Shown piece by piece: positions 16,009 through 24,596 of a stretch of 64,000 nucleotides of DNA. The notes beneath the pieces were generated by a model. The model saw only the letters and a list, made by a program, of their open reading frames with translations, was not told the origin of the DNA and did not search any database. The stretch is taken from assembly GCF_900109355.1 (NCBI RefSeq), contig NZ_FOBF01000004.1:496001-560000 (forward strand), read 5' to 3'. This DNA is from Nonomuraea pusilla. GTDB taxonomy: Bacteria; Actinomycetota; Actinomycetes; Streptosporangiales; Streptosporangiaceae. A program made the position numbers and the translations under genes. Every line of letters begins with the position of its first letter. Position 1 is the stretch's first letter.

Positions 16009-16629
16009 TCAGTCGGTGTGGAGGGGTAAGGCGGCTCGGTGTGCCGGTGTGTCGGTGATCACGGATACCCGGATGTCGGGGCTCTCCGCCCATTCCAGGA
16101 GGTGGCGGCCGGTCAGCAGGTGCGCGGCCGGCGCGTTCATCCGGTCGAGTGTCAGCTCACCTCGCTTGATCAGGGCCTCCTTGCGCGTCCAGTACGTGAT
16201 CAGCTCGTCGTTCCCGGTGACGAGCGCGCGTTCGGAGGGGGCGAGCACGTGGCCGGCCAGCCGCTCGTCCAGGGGGCCAGGCGGCACGCGCTCGGCGTCG
16301 ACGCCGACCCGGCCGGGGCCTGCCGCGGCGCAGACGTAGCCGCGGGTGTGGCTGAGGCTGACGCCCAGTTCGGGCGCCTCCGCGATGTACGGCCTGCCGT
16401 GCCCGGGGCCGTGCACCTTGCAGTGCTGGAGCAGCGTCAGCGCGGCCGGGTCGGCGTCCAGGGCGGCGGCGGCGCACAGCCGTGCCAGGAGGTGCGCGGC
16501 CGTGAACGACTGCCGGTCCGCCTCGAACCTGAACCTGGCCGCCCTCTCCCGTTCCGTGCCGGTGAGCCAGCTCTCTGGCGCGCGAACCTCGTCGGGCCGC
16601 CCGCCCATGGCCACCGCCTCGGTCAACAC
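16009..16629 (-). CDS. 4'-phosphopantetheinyl transferase (Sfp type)
   Basis: Transfers the phosphopantetheine arm of CoA to carrier proteins of polyketide, non-ribosomal peptide or fatty acid synthases. The 206-residue product holds the P2 motif GRVGVDAERV (Mg-binding Asp and Glu) and the P3 motif WTRKEALIKRGE, which together define the superfamily; HTRGYVCAAA fits the P1 neighbourhood with SLSH. The GTG start at 16627-16629 is the most upstream candidate; a shorter ATG start is possible as no good ribosome site decides. No synthase gene is near, so it probably serves clusters elsewhere. Confidence 0.9.
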   Translation of the reverse strand: MLTEAVAMGGRPDEVRAPESWLTGTERERAARFRFEADRQSFTAAHLLARLCAAAALDADPAALTLLQHCKVHGPGHGRPYIAEAPELGVSLSHTRGYVCAAAGPGRVGVDAERVPPGPLDERLAGHVLAPSERALVTGNDELITYWTRKEALIKRGELTLDRMNAPAAHLLTGRHLLEWAESPDIRVSVITDTPAHRAALPLHTD

Positions 16630-16633
16630 CTCA

Positions 16634-16760
16634 TGGATGGAAGCCCTCCGGGTGGACCCCCCTTGGATGGAAGCCCTCTGGGTGGACGCCCCCTGGCCGG
16701 ACGGCGCCTCGATGGACGGCCCCTGGATGGATGGCCTCTCAGGGGATGTCTGGTGGGGTG
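16634..16760. repeat. 30-bp and shorter GGATGG/GTGGAC repeats upstream of the PPTase gene
   Basis: TGGATGGAAGCCCTCCGGGT (16634) recurs with two changes at 16664, period 30, and shorter GATGGACGGCCCCTGGATGG forms follow to about 16740. They fill the leader of the minus-strand PPTase gene. No gene is visible between about 16630 and 16965. Confidence 0.7.
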
Positions 16761-16965
16761 GGGTGTCGGTCGCCCAGGTGCCGGGGAGGCGCCTGTCAGG
16801 TGCCGGGGGTCGGGGTGTGCCGGGGTGGGGGGCTGAGGTGTCGATCGCTGGTTCTCCGTTCCGCCGTTCCTCGCCGTCTGCGCGCCTGATGGTGGGGCGT
16901 CCCTAGTCTGTCCTGTTTTGATGGGGCTGGCACCTGCCGTCGAGTGTTTCTGGTTCCGGGAGGTG

Positions 16966-16996
16966 GTGACGGCGGCACTCCAGGTGCCGCCGTCAC
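16966..16996 (-). terminator. Perfect 13-bp hairpin after the secreted peptidase gene
   Basis: GTGACGGCGGCAC (16966-16978), loop TCCAG, GTGCCGCCGTCAC (16984-16996). It lies 34 bases beyond the stop of the minus-strand hydrolase at 17030 and is the clearest terminator hairpin in the window, though without a T-run. Confidence 0.7.
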
Positions 16997-17029
16997 TCTG
17001 CTCGGTGGGCTGTCACCCCGCCCGTACGG

Positions 17030-18613
17030 TCATCGGGTGAAGGACGGCGTCACGGGGCGGACGAAGCCGGGCAGACCCGGGATCGGGCCGGGGAAGGTGG
17101 GGGTGCGCAGCTGGGACACCTCAGCCGGAGGCACCGCCGCGCACCTGGTGCCCTTGGCGGGTGGCGTGAGGGAGATCAGGTAGGCGTCGATCGGGGCGGT
17201 GGTGCACTCGCTGCGGCCGTAGACGCCGTGGCCCCACCCCTCGTACGTGATGAACCGCGCCTCGCGCCCGATCTGGCGCGCGGCGTTGACCGCCCACGGG
17301 TAGGCGGTGGCCGGGTCGTGCAGGGCGTTGGTCATGAGGATCGGCCCGCTGCCGTCGACCCGGAGGCGGTGCTGCGGGTTGGGGATCGGTGCGGGCTGGC
17401 CGAGGCAGCGGGTCACCAGCGGCATGCCGACGGCGCTGATCCGCATGTCGGGCGCGATCGCCTCGGACCGGCGCATGAGCCGGGCGTACTCGCGGTAGTC
17501 GCGCACCGGGAGCAGGAAGTCCTGGCAGAAGACCTGCGAGGCGTCGTTGACGACGTCCTCGGCCGTCGCGGACGACGGCACGGTGAACGGCGTGGCGAGC
17601 GGGGTGGCCGACGGCACGCCGGTGTCGAGCTCCACCAGCAGGTCGGCCAGCTCCTTGAAGCCGGGGTCGTACAGCCAGCGGGTCGCGCGCTGGATGACGT
17701 ACAGCGGCGGGACCTTGATCTCGGGGTTTCCGGGCAGGGACAGCTCGCCCCGCTCGGCGCGCGCCAGCAGGCCGGCCCAGAGGGCGCGGACGTCCTTGCC
17801 GTGCAGCGCGCAGGTGGTGGTCCGCTCGCACCAGGCGACGAACTCGTCGAAGGAGTCCTGAGACGTCCACGCCTCGGTCTCGACGAAGGCGCGGGTGCCC
17901 AGGCTGTGGTCCATGTTGCTGTCGAGCGCGAGGGCGCGTACGCGCTGCGGGAAGCGCTCGGCGTACAGCTGGCCGATCAGGGTGCCGTACGAGATGCCGT
18001 AGTAGGTGAGCTTCTCGTCGCCGAGCGCGGCGCGCAGGGTGTCGAGGTCGCGTACGACGCTGCCGGTGTCGACGTGGTCGAACACCGGGCCCGTACGGGA
18101 CCTGCAGTCCTGGCGGTAGCGCTCGTTGGCGGCGAGCAGCGCGTCGAAGTCGGCCTGGCTGCGCACCTGTAAGGGGTCGACGCCCCGCATGGCGAGGTCG
18201 CGCGAGCAGAGGACGGGGCTGCTGCGGCCGACCCCGCGCGGGTCGAAGCCGACGACGTCGAAGCGGCGTCTGACCTCGGGGGTGAGGCTGAGCCAGTCGT
18301 GGACGACGGCGTCGACCCCGGAGCCGCCCGGACCACCAGGGTTGATCACCACCGAGCCGATCCTGGCGGCGGGGTCGGTGGCCTTGCGGCGCGCCAGGGC
18401 CAGCGCGAACGTCTGGCCGCCGGGGTTGTTCCAGTCGACCGGCACCGTGATGGTGCCGCACTCCGCGCTCGCGTCCTCCGGGCAGGGGGACCAGGAGATG
18501 GGCTTCGACGCCCCGGCCGGGGCGTCGGGGACGGCCGCGGCGGCGGGGGCCGCCGGGGCCAGCGGCGCGGCGAGCGCGAGCAGGAGGCTGAGGACCGTGA
18601 CGTGTCTTCGCAC
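17030..18613 (-). CDS. Secreted alpha/beta hydrolase, TAP-type tripeptidyl aminopeptidase
   Basis: Exported serine peptidase of the S33/SCO7095-Slp family, 527 residues. The GTG at 18611-18613 starts a Sec signal peptide (RRHVTVLSLLLALAAPLAP, ending near AAAA). The oxyanion region VVINPGGPGGSG, the nucleophile GISYG (in LTYYGISYGTLIGQLYAERF), and near the C-terminus LHDPATAYPWA with Asp and GWGHGVYGRS with His complete the triad; paired cysteines fit an exported enzyme, and the TAP_C domain is present. It likely trims tripeptides from peptides outside the cell. The ribosome site is weak, so a start a few codons away is possible. Confidence 0.9.
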   Translation of the reverse strand: MRRHVTVLSLLLALAAPLAPAAPAAAAVPDAPAGASKPISWSPCPEDASAECGTITVPVDWNNPGGQTFALALARRKATDPAARIGSVVINPGGPGGSGVDAVVHDWLSLTPEVRRRFDVVGFDPRGVGRSSPVLCSRDLAMRGVDPLQVRSQADFDALLAANERYRQDCRSRTGPVFDHVDTGSVVRDLDTLRAALGDEKLTYYGISYGTLIGQLYAERFPQRVRALALDSNMDHSLGTRAFVETEAWTSQDSFDEFVAWCERTTTCALHGKDVRALWAGLLARAERGELSLPGNPEIKVPPLYVIQRATRWLYDPGFKELADLLVELDTGVPSATPLATPFTVPSSATAEDVVNDASQVFCQDFLLPVRDYREYARLMRRSEAIAPDMRISAVGMPLVTRCLGQPAPIPNPQHRLRVDGSGPILMTNALHDPATAYPWAVNAARQIGREARFITYEGWGHGVYGRSECTTAPIDAYLISLTPPAKGTRCAAVPPAEVSQLRTPTFPGPIPGLPGFVRPVTPSFTR

Positions 18614-18693
18614 AGGGCGTCCAATCGTCGGGGACCCCGATTGTGACTCGACACGGCTCGTAAGATCATCAGACTGGAGTATGAAAATCCGCC

Positions 18694-18906
18694 TCATACC
18701 TGGGTCGGCCCCCCAGTAGGACAAGGGGCCAGGGAAACGAGCCGCGCCGGCGCGCCACCCGCCCGGTCCGGACGCACCCGCTCGTGCGTTCTGTCCAGGG
18801 GAAGGGCGTTCGCCGCTTCGATCAGTAGCGGAACGTGCCAGTGGAAGTCGGGAGCCTGAACCGCGAGCACGGCGAGCCGGCTGCTGGGGATCGACGGTGT
18901 CGGCAT
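18694..18906 (-). CDS. Possible 70-residue protein, unknown
   Basis: ATG at 18904-18906 has a strong GGAAGGGGAGGGG just upstream and the frame runs 70 codons to 18694. The product (starting MPTPSIPSSRLAVLAVQAPD) has no recognised family. It lies 59 bases after the aminopeptidase P gene on the same strand. The good ribosome site argues for a gene; the odd composition of its second half argues against it. Confidence 0.35.
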   Translation of the reverse strand: MPTPSIPSSRLAVLAVQAPDFHWHVPLLIEAANALPLDRTHERVRPDRAGGAPARLVSLAPCPTGGPTQV

Positions 18907-18965
18907 GCCCCTCCCCTTCCTGGCCCCCCGGGTCTTCCCGAGGGGTCGGCCGGTTCGGGGACGGG

Positions 18966-20360
18966 TCAGGGGAGGAGGGCGGACATCCAGGATTCGACGG
19001 CGTCCGGGTCGCGGGGGAGGGACGAGGACATGAGGGTGGCGCCGTCGGACGTCACCACCAGGTCGTCCTCGATGCGGATCCCGATGCCGCGCAGTTCCTC
19101 GGGCAGCGTCAGGTCGTCGGGCTGGAAGTACAGGCCGGGCTCCACGGTCAGGACGTGGCCCTCCTCCAGCACGCCGTCCAGGTAGACCTCGGCGCGCGAC
19201 CTGGCGCAGTCGTGCACGTCGAGGCCGAGCATGTGGCCGCTGCTGCAGAGCGTGTAGCGGCGGTAGAGGCCGGTCTCCATCAGCGTGTCGGGGGAGTCCT
19301 TGAGCACGCCCCAGTCGTGCAGGCCCTCGCAGATGACCCGCATGGCGGCGAGGTGGAAGTCGCGGAAGCGGGCGCCGGGCCTGAGGGTGGCGATGGCGGC
19401 GTCCTGCGCCGCGAGCACCAGTTCGTACGCCTGCCGCTGCACCGGGCTGAACCGGCCGGACAGGGGGAGTGTGCGGGTGACGTCGGCGGTGTAGAGGGTG
19501 TCGGTCTCGACTCCCGCGTCGAGGAGGAGCAGGTTCGCCGGGTCGAGCCCGCCGTCGTTGCGGATCCAGTGCAGGACGCAGGCGTGCGCGCCGGAGGCGA
19601 CGATGCTCTCGTAGCCGACGGCGTTGCCCTCGAGGCGCGAGCGCAGGCCGAACACGCCCTCCAGGTACCGCTCGCCGCGCGGGTGGGCGAGCGCCTGCGG
19701 CAGGGCGCGCACGACGTCCTCGAAGCCGCGCCCGGTCGCGTCGACGGCGTGCTGGAGCTCGCCGACCTCCCACTCGTCCTTGACGAGCCGCATCTCCGAC
19801 AGGAACGACTCCAGTTCGGCGTCGCCGTCGCCGCGCGGCGCGCGGGCGTCCACGGACGGGTCGACGCCGCGCAGCACCCGGGCGGGGCGGGCGAGGTCGA
19901 GGTCGCGGATGTGGGCGCACTCGATCTGGTACAGCTCGGCGGCCTCGGCGAGGTCGGGGCGGCGGCCCACCCAGAACTCGCCGTAGCGGCGGTCGCGGTA
20001 GAACTCCTCGCCCTCGTCGCGGGGCGAGCGCGGGCGCAGGTACAGCCGCGCCTCGCCGGACGGTTCGACGACCAGCACGTCGTCGGGCTCGCCGGCGCCC
20101 GTCAGGTACGAGTAGGCGCTGTGCGGCCTGAACCGGTAGTCGCAGTCGTTGCTGCGCACCTTGAGCGTCCCGGACGGGATGACGAGCCGCTCGCCGGGGA
20201 AGCGGGCCGCGAGGGCGGCGCGCCGCTTGGCGGCCCAGGGCGCGACGGGCAGCGGCGCGATGCCGGTGTGCCGGGTGTCGGCCCATCCGGTACGCATGAA
20301 CTCCGCCAGCTCCGGGGTGATGGGAAGGTCGTGGCTCCCGGTGTTGAGCGGCTCGGTCAT
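18966..20360 (-). CDS. pepP: Xaa-Pro aminopeptidase (aminopeptidase P)
   Basis: Cytosolic M24B metallopeptidase that removes N-terminal residues preceding proline. 464 residues with an N-terminal AMP_N domain (SNDCDYRFRPHSAYSYLTG) and the pita-bread catalytic domain. The dinuclear metal ligands can be placed: Asp in LLLDAGVETD, Asp in YTADVTRT, His in SSGHMLGLDVHD, Glu in TVEPGLYF, Glu in GIRIEDD. Length and motifs match actinobacterial PepP. It precedes a possible small gene and the secreted peptidase on the same strand; together they could recover peptides, but gaps suggest separate transcripts. Confidence 0.95.
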   Translation of the reverse strand: MTEPLNTGSHDLPITPELAEFMRTGWADTRHTGIAPLPVAPWAAKRRAALAARFPGERLVIPSGTLKVRSNDCDYRFRPHSAYSYLTGAGEPDDVLVVEPSGEARLYLRPRSPRDEGEEFYRDRRYGEFWVGRRPDLAEAAELYQIECAHIRDLDLARPARVLRGVDPSVDARAPRGDGDAELESFLSEMRLVKDEWEVGELQHAVDATGRGFEDVVRALPQALAHPRGERYLEGVFGLRSRLEGNAVGYESIVASGAHACVLHWIRNDGGLDPANLLLLDAGVETDTLYTADVTRTLPLSGRFSPVQRQAYELVLAAQDAAIATLRPGARFRDFHLAAMRVICEGLHDWGVLKDSPDTLMETGLYRRYTLCSSGHMLGLDVHDCARSRAEVYLDGVLEEGHVLTVEPGLYFQPDDLTLPEELRGIGIRIEDDLVVTSDGATLMSSSLPRDPDAVESWMSALLP

Positions 20361-20537
20361 GGGCGTCCTCTCACTCAGTGGTATTTCACATACTCAGCTC
20401 GTCGGGAGGCAGCCTATGTCACTCCTTGACGGGGTCCCCACCCGGTTGTTTGCCTTGGAGGAAGGCAAGGGCACGGCGCGGACCGCGGGCACCTCCCGGG
20501 GCCCGGCCGGGGACTACGAAGGTCAGAGGTGGTGCAC

Positions 20538-20966
20538 ATGCTCATCGGGACGATCCTGCGGGCCAAGGGCAGCGAGGTGGCGACCGTCGCGCCCGGCTCG
20601 ACGGTGCGCGAACTGCTCGCGGTCCTCGCCGAACGCAACATCGGCGCCGTCGTCGTCTCCTCCGACGGTCTCACCATCGACGGCATCGTCTCGGAGCGGG
20701 ACGTCGTGCGCCGGCTGAACGACCGCGGCGCCGAGATCCTCGACGGGCCGGTGTCGGTGATCATGACGACGGAGGTGCGCACGGTCGGGCCGGGCGACAA
20801 CGTCGAGGAGCTACGCCGCACGATGACCAACCACCGGGTCAGGCACATGCCGGTCGTCGAGAACGGCGTGCTGACCGGCATCGTCAGCATCGGCGACGTG
20901 GTCAAGAGCGCCATCGAGGAGCTGGAGTCGGAGAACGCGTCGCTCGTCGACTACCTCCACCGTTGA
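20538..20966 (+). CDS. CBS-domain pair protein
   Basis: Stand-alone CBS pair of 142 residues, presumably binding an adenine nucleotide and acting as an energy or nucleotide sensor. First CBS motif VRELLAVLAERNIGAVVVSS-DGLTIDGIVSERDVVRRL, second VEELRRTMTNHRVRHMPVVE followed by LTGIVSIGDVVK; both are typical. The ATG at 20538 is eight bases after AGAGG; the GTG codons three positions earlier overlap the ribosome site. In actinobacteria such proteins are common dormancy or stress genes. Partner unknown. Confidence 0.92.
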   Translation: MLIGTILRAKGSEVATVAPGSTVRELLAVLAERNIGAVVVSSDGLTIDGIVSERDVVRRLNDRGAEILDGPVSVIMTTEVRTVGPGDNVEELRRTMTNHRVRHMPVVENGVLTGIVSIGDVVKSAIEELESENASLVDYLHR

Positions 20967-20987
20967 CGGGGATGGCAGGCTTGGCCC

Positions 20988-21659
20988 GTGATGTACGGGC
21001 CGCCTGAGTACCCCCGGGCCACGAGCAGTCCCACGGTCATCCTGCTCGTCTCCGGCCTCACCGGGCTGCTCGGCTTCATGCTGGGCGTCTTCGTGGGGTT
21101 CGGGGCGGGCGAGCCGTCGGCCGAGCCCTCGCCCAGGGTGACCGTCACGATGGAGCAGACCGATCCTCCGGGGTCGCCGCCCCAGGACCCGTCCGCGCAG
21201 GCCGGCACCGCGGCCCCGGCCACCCCTCCCGCGCAGCCGGACCCGGCCCGGTCCGATCCGGCACAGCCGAACCCCACGCAGCCGAACTCCGCGCAGCCGG
21301 ATCCTGGGCAGCCCGGCCCCGACCAGTCCGGCCAGGCCCAGCCCGATCCGGCCCGGTCGGGGCCGGGCCAGACAGGACCCGGTCAGACAGGACCCGGTCA
21401 GACAGGGCCCGCCCGGGGCGGCGCCGCCTCGCTCAGGACGTTCACGGTCGGCGTGGACATCCAGCCCGGCACCTACCGCACCACCGGCCCCGCGCCGGGC
21501 GCGACCCGCTGCTACTGGGCCCGCCTGACCGGCACCGCCGCCCAGCCGGGCGAGGTGATCGCCGCGGGCATGCCGTCCGGCCCCGCGACGGTCACCATCG
21601 AGCCCGGTGACAAGGTGTTCCAGACGGGCGGCTGCGCCGAGTGGACCAGGGCCGTCTGA
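20988..21659 (+). CDS. Membrane-anchored Pro/Gln-rich protein with C-terminal extracellular domain
   Basis: 223 residues: a short cytosolic start, one transmembrane helix (VILLVSGLTGLLGFMLGVFV), a long Pro-Ala-Gln-Asp linker with PGQTG and QPDP repeats (about residues 55-145), and a compact C-terminal domain with VGVDIQPGTYRT, a cysteine pair (RCYWARL and GGCAEW) and IEPGDKVFQTG. This domain is widespread at the ends of secreted actinobacterial proteins; its ligand is unknown. The linker would span the cell wall. The ribosome site is poor; the GTG at 20988 or ATG at 20991 starts it. It is 22 bases after the CBS gene. Confidence 0.8.
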   Translation: MMYGPPEYPRATSSPTVILLVSGLTGLLGFMLGVFVGFGAGEPSAEPSPRVTVTMEQTDPPGSPPQDPSAQAGTAAPATPPAQPDPARSDPAQPNPTQPNSAQPDPGQPGPDQSGQAQPDPARSGPGQTGPGQTGPGQTGPARGGAASLRTFTVGVDIQPGTYRTTGPAPGATRCYWARLTGTAAQPGEVIAAGMPSGPATVTIEPGDKVFQTGGCAEWTRAV

Positions 21660-21731
21660 CACCGGCACGGAGGATTGCACCGGCGGGACCGGGCGTAGGA
21701 GGATGCGCCTCAGCCCACCTAGGAGGATGAC

Positions 21732-22505
21732 ATGTCGGTGCTGCAGAGCCTCGTGGACAGCGTGCGAGCAGGGGCGATCGAGGTGATCGACCTGACCGCG
21801 CCCCTGTCGCGGGAGACGCCGATCCTCCAGCTCCCCGAGCCGTTCGGCAACACGATCCCGTTCCGCCTGGAGGAGATCAGCCGCTACGACGACCGCGGCC
21901 CCGCCTGGTACTGGAACGACATCCACACGGGCGAGCACACCGGCACGCACTTCGACGCGCCGGTCCACTGGGTCACCGGCCGCGACGGCGAGGACGTCTC
22001 CCAGGTGCCCGCGCGGAGCCTGATCGCCCCCGCCGTCGTCCTCGACCTCTCCGCCGAGGCCGCCAAGGACGCCGACTTCCTCCTGCAGGTCGACCACGTC
22101 AAGGAGTGGGAGCGGGCCAACGGCGCGCTGCCCGAGGGCGGCTGGCTGCTGTACCGCACCGGCTGGGACTCCCGGTCGGGCGACCAGGGCGCGTTCCTCA
22201 ACGCCGACGAGACCGGCCCGCACACCCCCGGCATCTCGGTGGAGTGCGCGCGCTGGCTGGGCGAGGAGACGCCGATCCTCGGCGTGGGCGTCGAGACCGT
22301 CGGCACCGACGCGGGCGCCGCGCACTCCTTCGACCCGCCCTTCCCGTGCCACTCGTTCCTGCTGGGCGCGGGCAAGTACGGCCTGACGCAGCTGCGCAAC
22401 CTCGACCGCCTGCCCGTGCGGGGCGCGGTCGTCGTGGCGCCGCCGCTGCCCATCGTGGGCGGTTCTGGCAGCCCGGTGCGGGTCCTCGCGCTGGTCGAGC
22501 GATGA
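21732..22505 (+). CDS. Cyclase-family metal hydrolase (kynurenine formamidase/isatin hydrolase type)
   Basis: Metal-dependent amidohydrolase fold of 257 residues. The family metal motif HTGTHFDAPVHW is complete, with DIHTGEHTG before it and the second-shell GWLLYRTGWD and FLLGAGKYGLTQLRNLDRLP near the end. Known relatives hydrolyse N-formylkynurenine, isatin or similar amides and lactams. AGGAGGATGAC gives a strong ribosome site for the ATG. Its stop overlaps the start of a TPP enzyme (ATGA), so the two are made together and probably act on the same compound: ring opening or deformylation followed by a thiamine-dependent step. Substrate not determined. Confidence 0.87.
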   Translation: MSVLQSLVDSVRAGAIEVIDLTAPLSRETPILQLPEPFGNTIPFRLEEISRYDDRGPAWYWNDIHTGEHTGTHFDAPVHWVTGRDGEDVSQVPARSLIAPAVVLDLSAEAAKDADFLLQVDHVKEWERANGALPEGGWLLYRTGWDSRSGDQGAFLNADETGPHTPGISVECARWLGEETPILGVGVETVGTDAGAAHSFDPPFPCHSFLLGAGKYGLTQLRNLDRLPVRGAVVVAPPLPIVGGSGSPVRVLALVER

Positions 22506-24214
22506 CGGTCGCGCGGGCGGTCGGACGGGTGCTCGCCGCCTGCGGCGCCGACACCGTCTTCTGCGTGGTCGGCAGCGGCAACTTCCACGTCACGAACGCC
22601 CTGGTCGAGCAGGGGGTACGCTTCGTCGCCGCCCGGCACGAGGGCGGGGCGGCCACGATGGCCGACGCGTACGTGCGGGTGAGCGGCAGGCCCGCCGTCG
22701 TCTCCGTGCACCAGGGCCCCGGCCTGACGAACGCCGTGACGGGCCTGGCCGAGGCCGCCAAGAGCCGCACCCCGCTGGTCGTCCTGGCGGGTGAGGCGAC
22801 CGACCCGCGCTCCAACTTCCACATCGACCAGGACGCCCTGGCCGCCGCCGTGGGCGCGGTGCCGATGCGGGTGGCCTCGCCGCGGGCCGCCGCGGCGACG
22901 GCACTGGAGGCGTTCCGCCTGGCCTGGTCCGAGCGGCGCACGGTGCTGCTGAACCTGCCGCTCGACGTGCAGGCCGCGCCCGCGCCGCCCACCGAGGAGG
23001 TGGAGGAGGAGGCGCGGCGGCTGTTCCCCGGCGTGGCGGACCGGTCGGGCGCCGTCCCGTCCGGCGCCGAGCTGCGTGAGCTGGTGCGGCTGCTGCTGGC
23101 GGCGCGGCGTCCGGTGTTCGTCGCGGGGCGCGGCGCGAGGCACGCCCGGCGGGAGCTGGAGGAGCTGGCGGGGCTGACGGGCGCGCTGACGGCGACGTCG
23201 GCGGTGGCCAAGGGGCTGTTCCGCGGCAGCCCCTGGGACCTCGACGTGAGCGGCGGCTTCGCCACCCCGCTCGCGGCCGAGCTGATCGCGGGCGCCGACC
23301 TGATCGTGGGCTGGGGCTGCGCGCTCAACATGTGGACGACCAGGCACGGCTCCCTGGTGGGGCCCGGCGCCACGGTGGTGCAGGTCGATCTGGACCGGGC
23401 GGCCGCGGGCGCGCACGTCCCGGTCCGTCTGGCCGTGACGGGCGACGTGGCGACGGTGGCGAGGGCGGCGGCCGAGGAGGTGGCGGCGCTCGCCCGGCGG
23501 CCCGCGCAGGAGGCGGCGGGTGGGGAACCGGCGGGGGAGGCGAGGCCCGGCGTGCGCGGTTACCGCTCGCCGGAGCTGGCGCGCCGCATCGCGGCGGAGG
23601 GTCGCTGGCGGGACGTGCCGTACGAGGACGAGAGCGGTGAGGGCGGGATCGACCCGAGGACGTTCACGATCGGGCTGGACGACCTGCTGCCCGCCGAGCG
23701 GATCATCAGCATCGATTCCGGAAATTTCATGGGATATCCGTCGATGTTGATGGATGTCCCGGATGAGGGTGGGTTCTGCTTCACGCAGGCGTTCCAGTCC
23801 GTCGGGCTGGGGCTGGCCACCGCGATCGGCGCCGCCCTGGCGCGTCCCGACCGCCTGCCCGTGGCGGCGCTCGGCGACGGCGGCGCGCTGATGGGCGCCG
23901 CCGAGCTGGAGACCGTGGTCAGGCTGGGCCTGCCCATGGTGGTCGTCGTGTACGACGACGAGGCGTACGGCGCCGAGGTGCACCACTTCGGCCCGCACGG
24001 GCACCCGCTGGACACCGTCACCTTCCCGCCCGCCGACCTCGCGGCCGTCGCGAGGGGCCACGGCTTCGCCGCCGTCACCGTCACCCGCCCCTCCGACCTC
24101 GACGGCGTCGCCAGGTGGCTGGAGGGGCCGCGCGACCGTCCCCTGCTGGTGCACGGCAAGGTCACGGGCAGGCGCGGCGCCTGGTGGCTGGAGGAGGCCT
24201 TCAAGGGCCACTGA
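22502..24214 (+). CDS. Thiamine-diphosphate-dependent enzyme (acetolactate synthase/benzoylformate decarboxylase superfamily)
   Basis: 570 residues with the three-domain TPP enzyme layout: N-terminal PYR domain with the catalytic glutamate in AARHEGGAATMADAYVR, central domain (residues about 190-320), C-terminal PP domain with GDGGALMGAAELETVVRLGL. The TPP-binding motif normally ends in NN or ND; here it is VVVYDDEAYG, with Asp in place of the Asn, a variant seen in some uncharacterised decarboxylases. No FAD-site signature of true acetolactate synthase is evident and no small subunit gene is near, so a decarboxylase or carboligase is likelier than branched-chain synthesis. Start chosen by the ATGA overlap with the cyclase gene. 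Confidence 0.87.
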   Translation: MTVARAVGRVLAACGADTVFCVVGSGNFHVTNALVEQGVRFVAARHEGGAATMADAYVRVSGRPAVVSVHQGPGLTNAVTGLAEAAKSRTPLVVLAGEATDPRSNFHIDQDALAAAVGAVPMRVASPRAAAATALEAFRLAWSERRTVLLNLPLDVQAAPAPPTEEVEEEARRLFPGVADRSGAVPSGAELRELVRLLLAARRPVFVAGRGARHARRELEELAGLTGALTATSAVAKGLFRGSPWDLDVSGGFATPLAAELIAGADLIVGWGCALNMWTTRHGSLVGPGATVVQVDLDRAAAGAHVPVRLAVTGDVATVARAAAEEVAALARRPAQEAAGGEPAGEARPGVRGYRSPELARRIAAEGRWRDVPYEDESGEGGIDPRTFTIGLDDLLPAERIISIDSGNFMGYPSMLMDVPDEGGFCFTQAFQSVGLGLATAIGAALARPDRLPVAALGDGGALMGAAELETVVRLGLPMVVVVYDDEAYGAEVHHFGPHGHPLDTVTFPPADLAAVARGHGFAAVTVTRPSDLDGVARWLEGPRDRPLLVHGKVTGRRGAWWLEEAFKGH

Positions 24215-24221
24215 GGGGAGG

Positions 24222-24596
24222 TCACAGCTTGCGGAAGGTGCGGGCCTCCTCCGCCGCGGCCAGCACGTCGGCGAGCGCCGCCCCGCCGCCCGCCGCCACG
24301 GCCGCCGCGATCGCGCCCTCCACGAACGGCGCGTCCGCCAGCACCACCCGGCCCGGCTCCTCCAGCAGCCGGGCGCTCAGCACCGAGCTGCCGAGGTCGG
24401 CGATGACCACCACGCCGTCGCCCTGCTCGACGGTGCGCAGCGCCTTCTCGATGACGTCCACGCTGGTGCCGAGGCCCCCGGCGGCGGCGCCGCCGGCGGC
24501 GGCGATCGGCGTGTCCTCGCCCGCGACGCTGCGCGCGAGCGCCGCCGTCTCGACCGCCAGCCCCGCGCTGTGCGCGACCAGCACCAGGCCCACCAT
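24222..24596 (-). CDS. dhaM: DhaM-type phosphotransferase (EIIA-Man-like domain)
   Basis: 124 residues, the PTS-EIIA-Man fold that passes phosphate from HPr to the DhaL subunit of dihydroxyacetone kinase. The phospho-acceptor histidine is in LVLVAHSAGLAVET (residue 9); GTSVDVI and VVVIADLGSSV are family motifs. Only the first domain is present, with no HPr or EI fusion, as in Gram-positive DhaM. Its ATG overlaps the dhaK stop (TGATG), so the two are coupled. The DhaL subunit that should connect them is absent here. Confidence 0.9.
   Translation of the reverse strand: MVGLVLVAHSAGLAVETAALARSVAGEDTPIAAAGGAAAGGLGTSVDVIEKALRTVEQGDGVVVIADLGSSVLSARLLEEPGRVVLADAPFVEGAIAAAVAAGGGAALADVLAAAEEARTFRKL

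Noticed and set aside
15740..16093. Open frame encoding a 16-residue repeat protein, considered as a repetitive RiPP precursor
   Set aside because: It arises from the 48-bp repeat on either strand, lacks a ribosome site and leader, and no modifying enzyme is near.
16009..16629. Biosynthetic gene cluster around the PPTase
   Set aside because: No PKS, NRPS, or tailoring set adjoins; the FAD monooxygenase and TetR genes are too far and unlinked to support a cluster.
20416..20718. Frame starting MSLLDGVPTRLF with a good GGGAGG ribosome site before the CBS gene
   Set aside because: Most of its length overlaps the well-supported CBS gene in another frame and loses protein character there; at best a leader peptide.
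21884..24211. Very long minus-strand frame opposite the cyclase/TPP genes
   Set aside because: It is a high-GC shadow frame; the product is dominated by R, G, H, and the plus strand carries recognisable enzymes.
22502..24214. Calling the TPP enzyme acetolactate synthase (ilvB)
   Set aside because: No ilvN or ilvC nearby, altered TPP motif and no clear FAD-site features; superfamily level only is supported.
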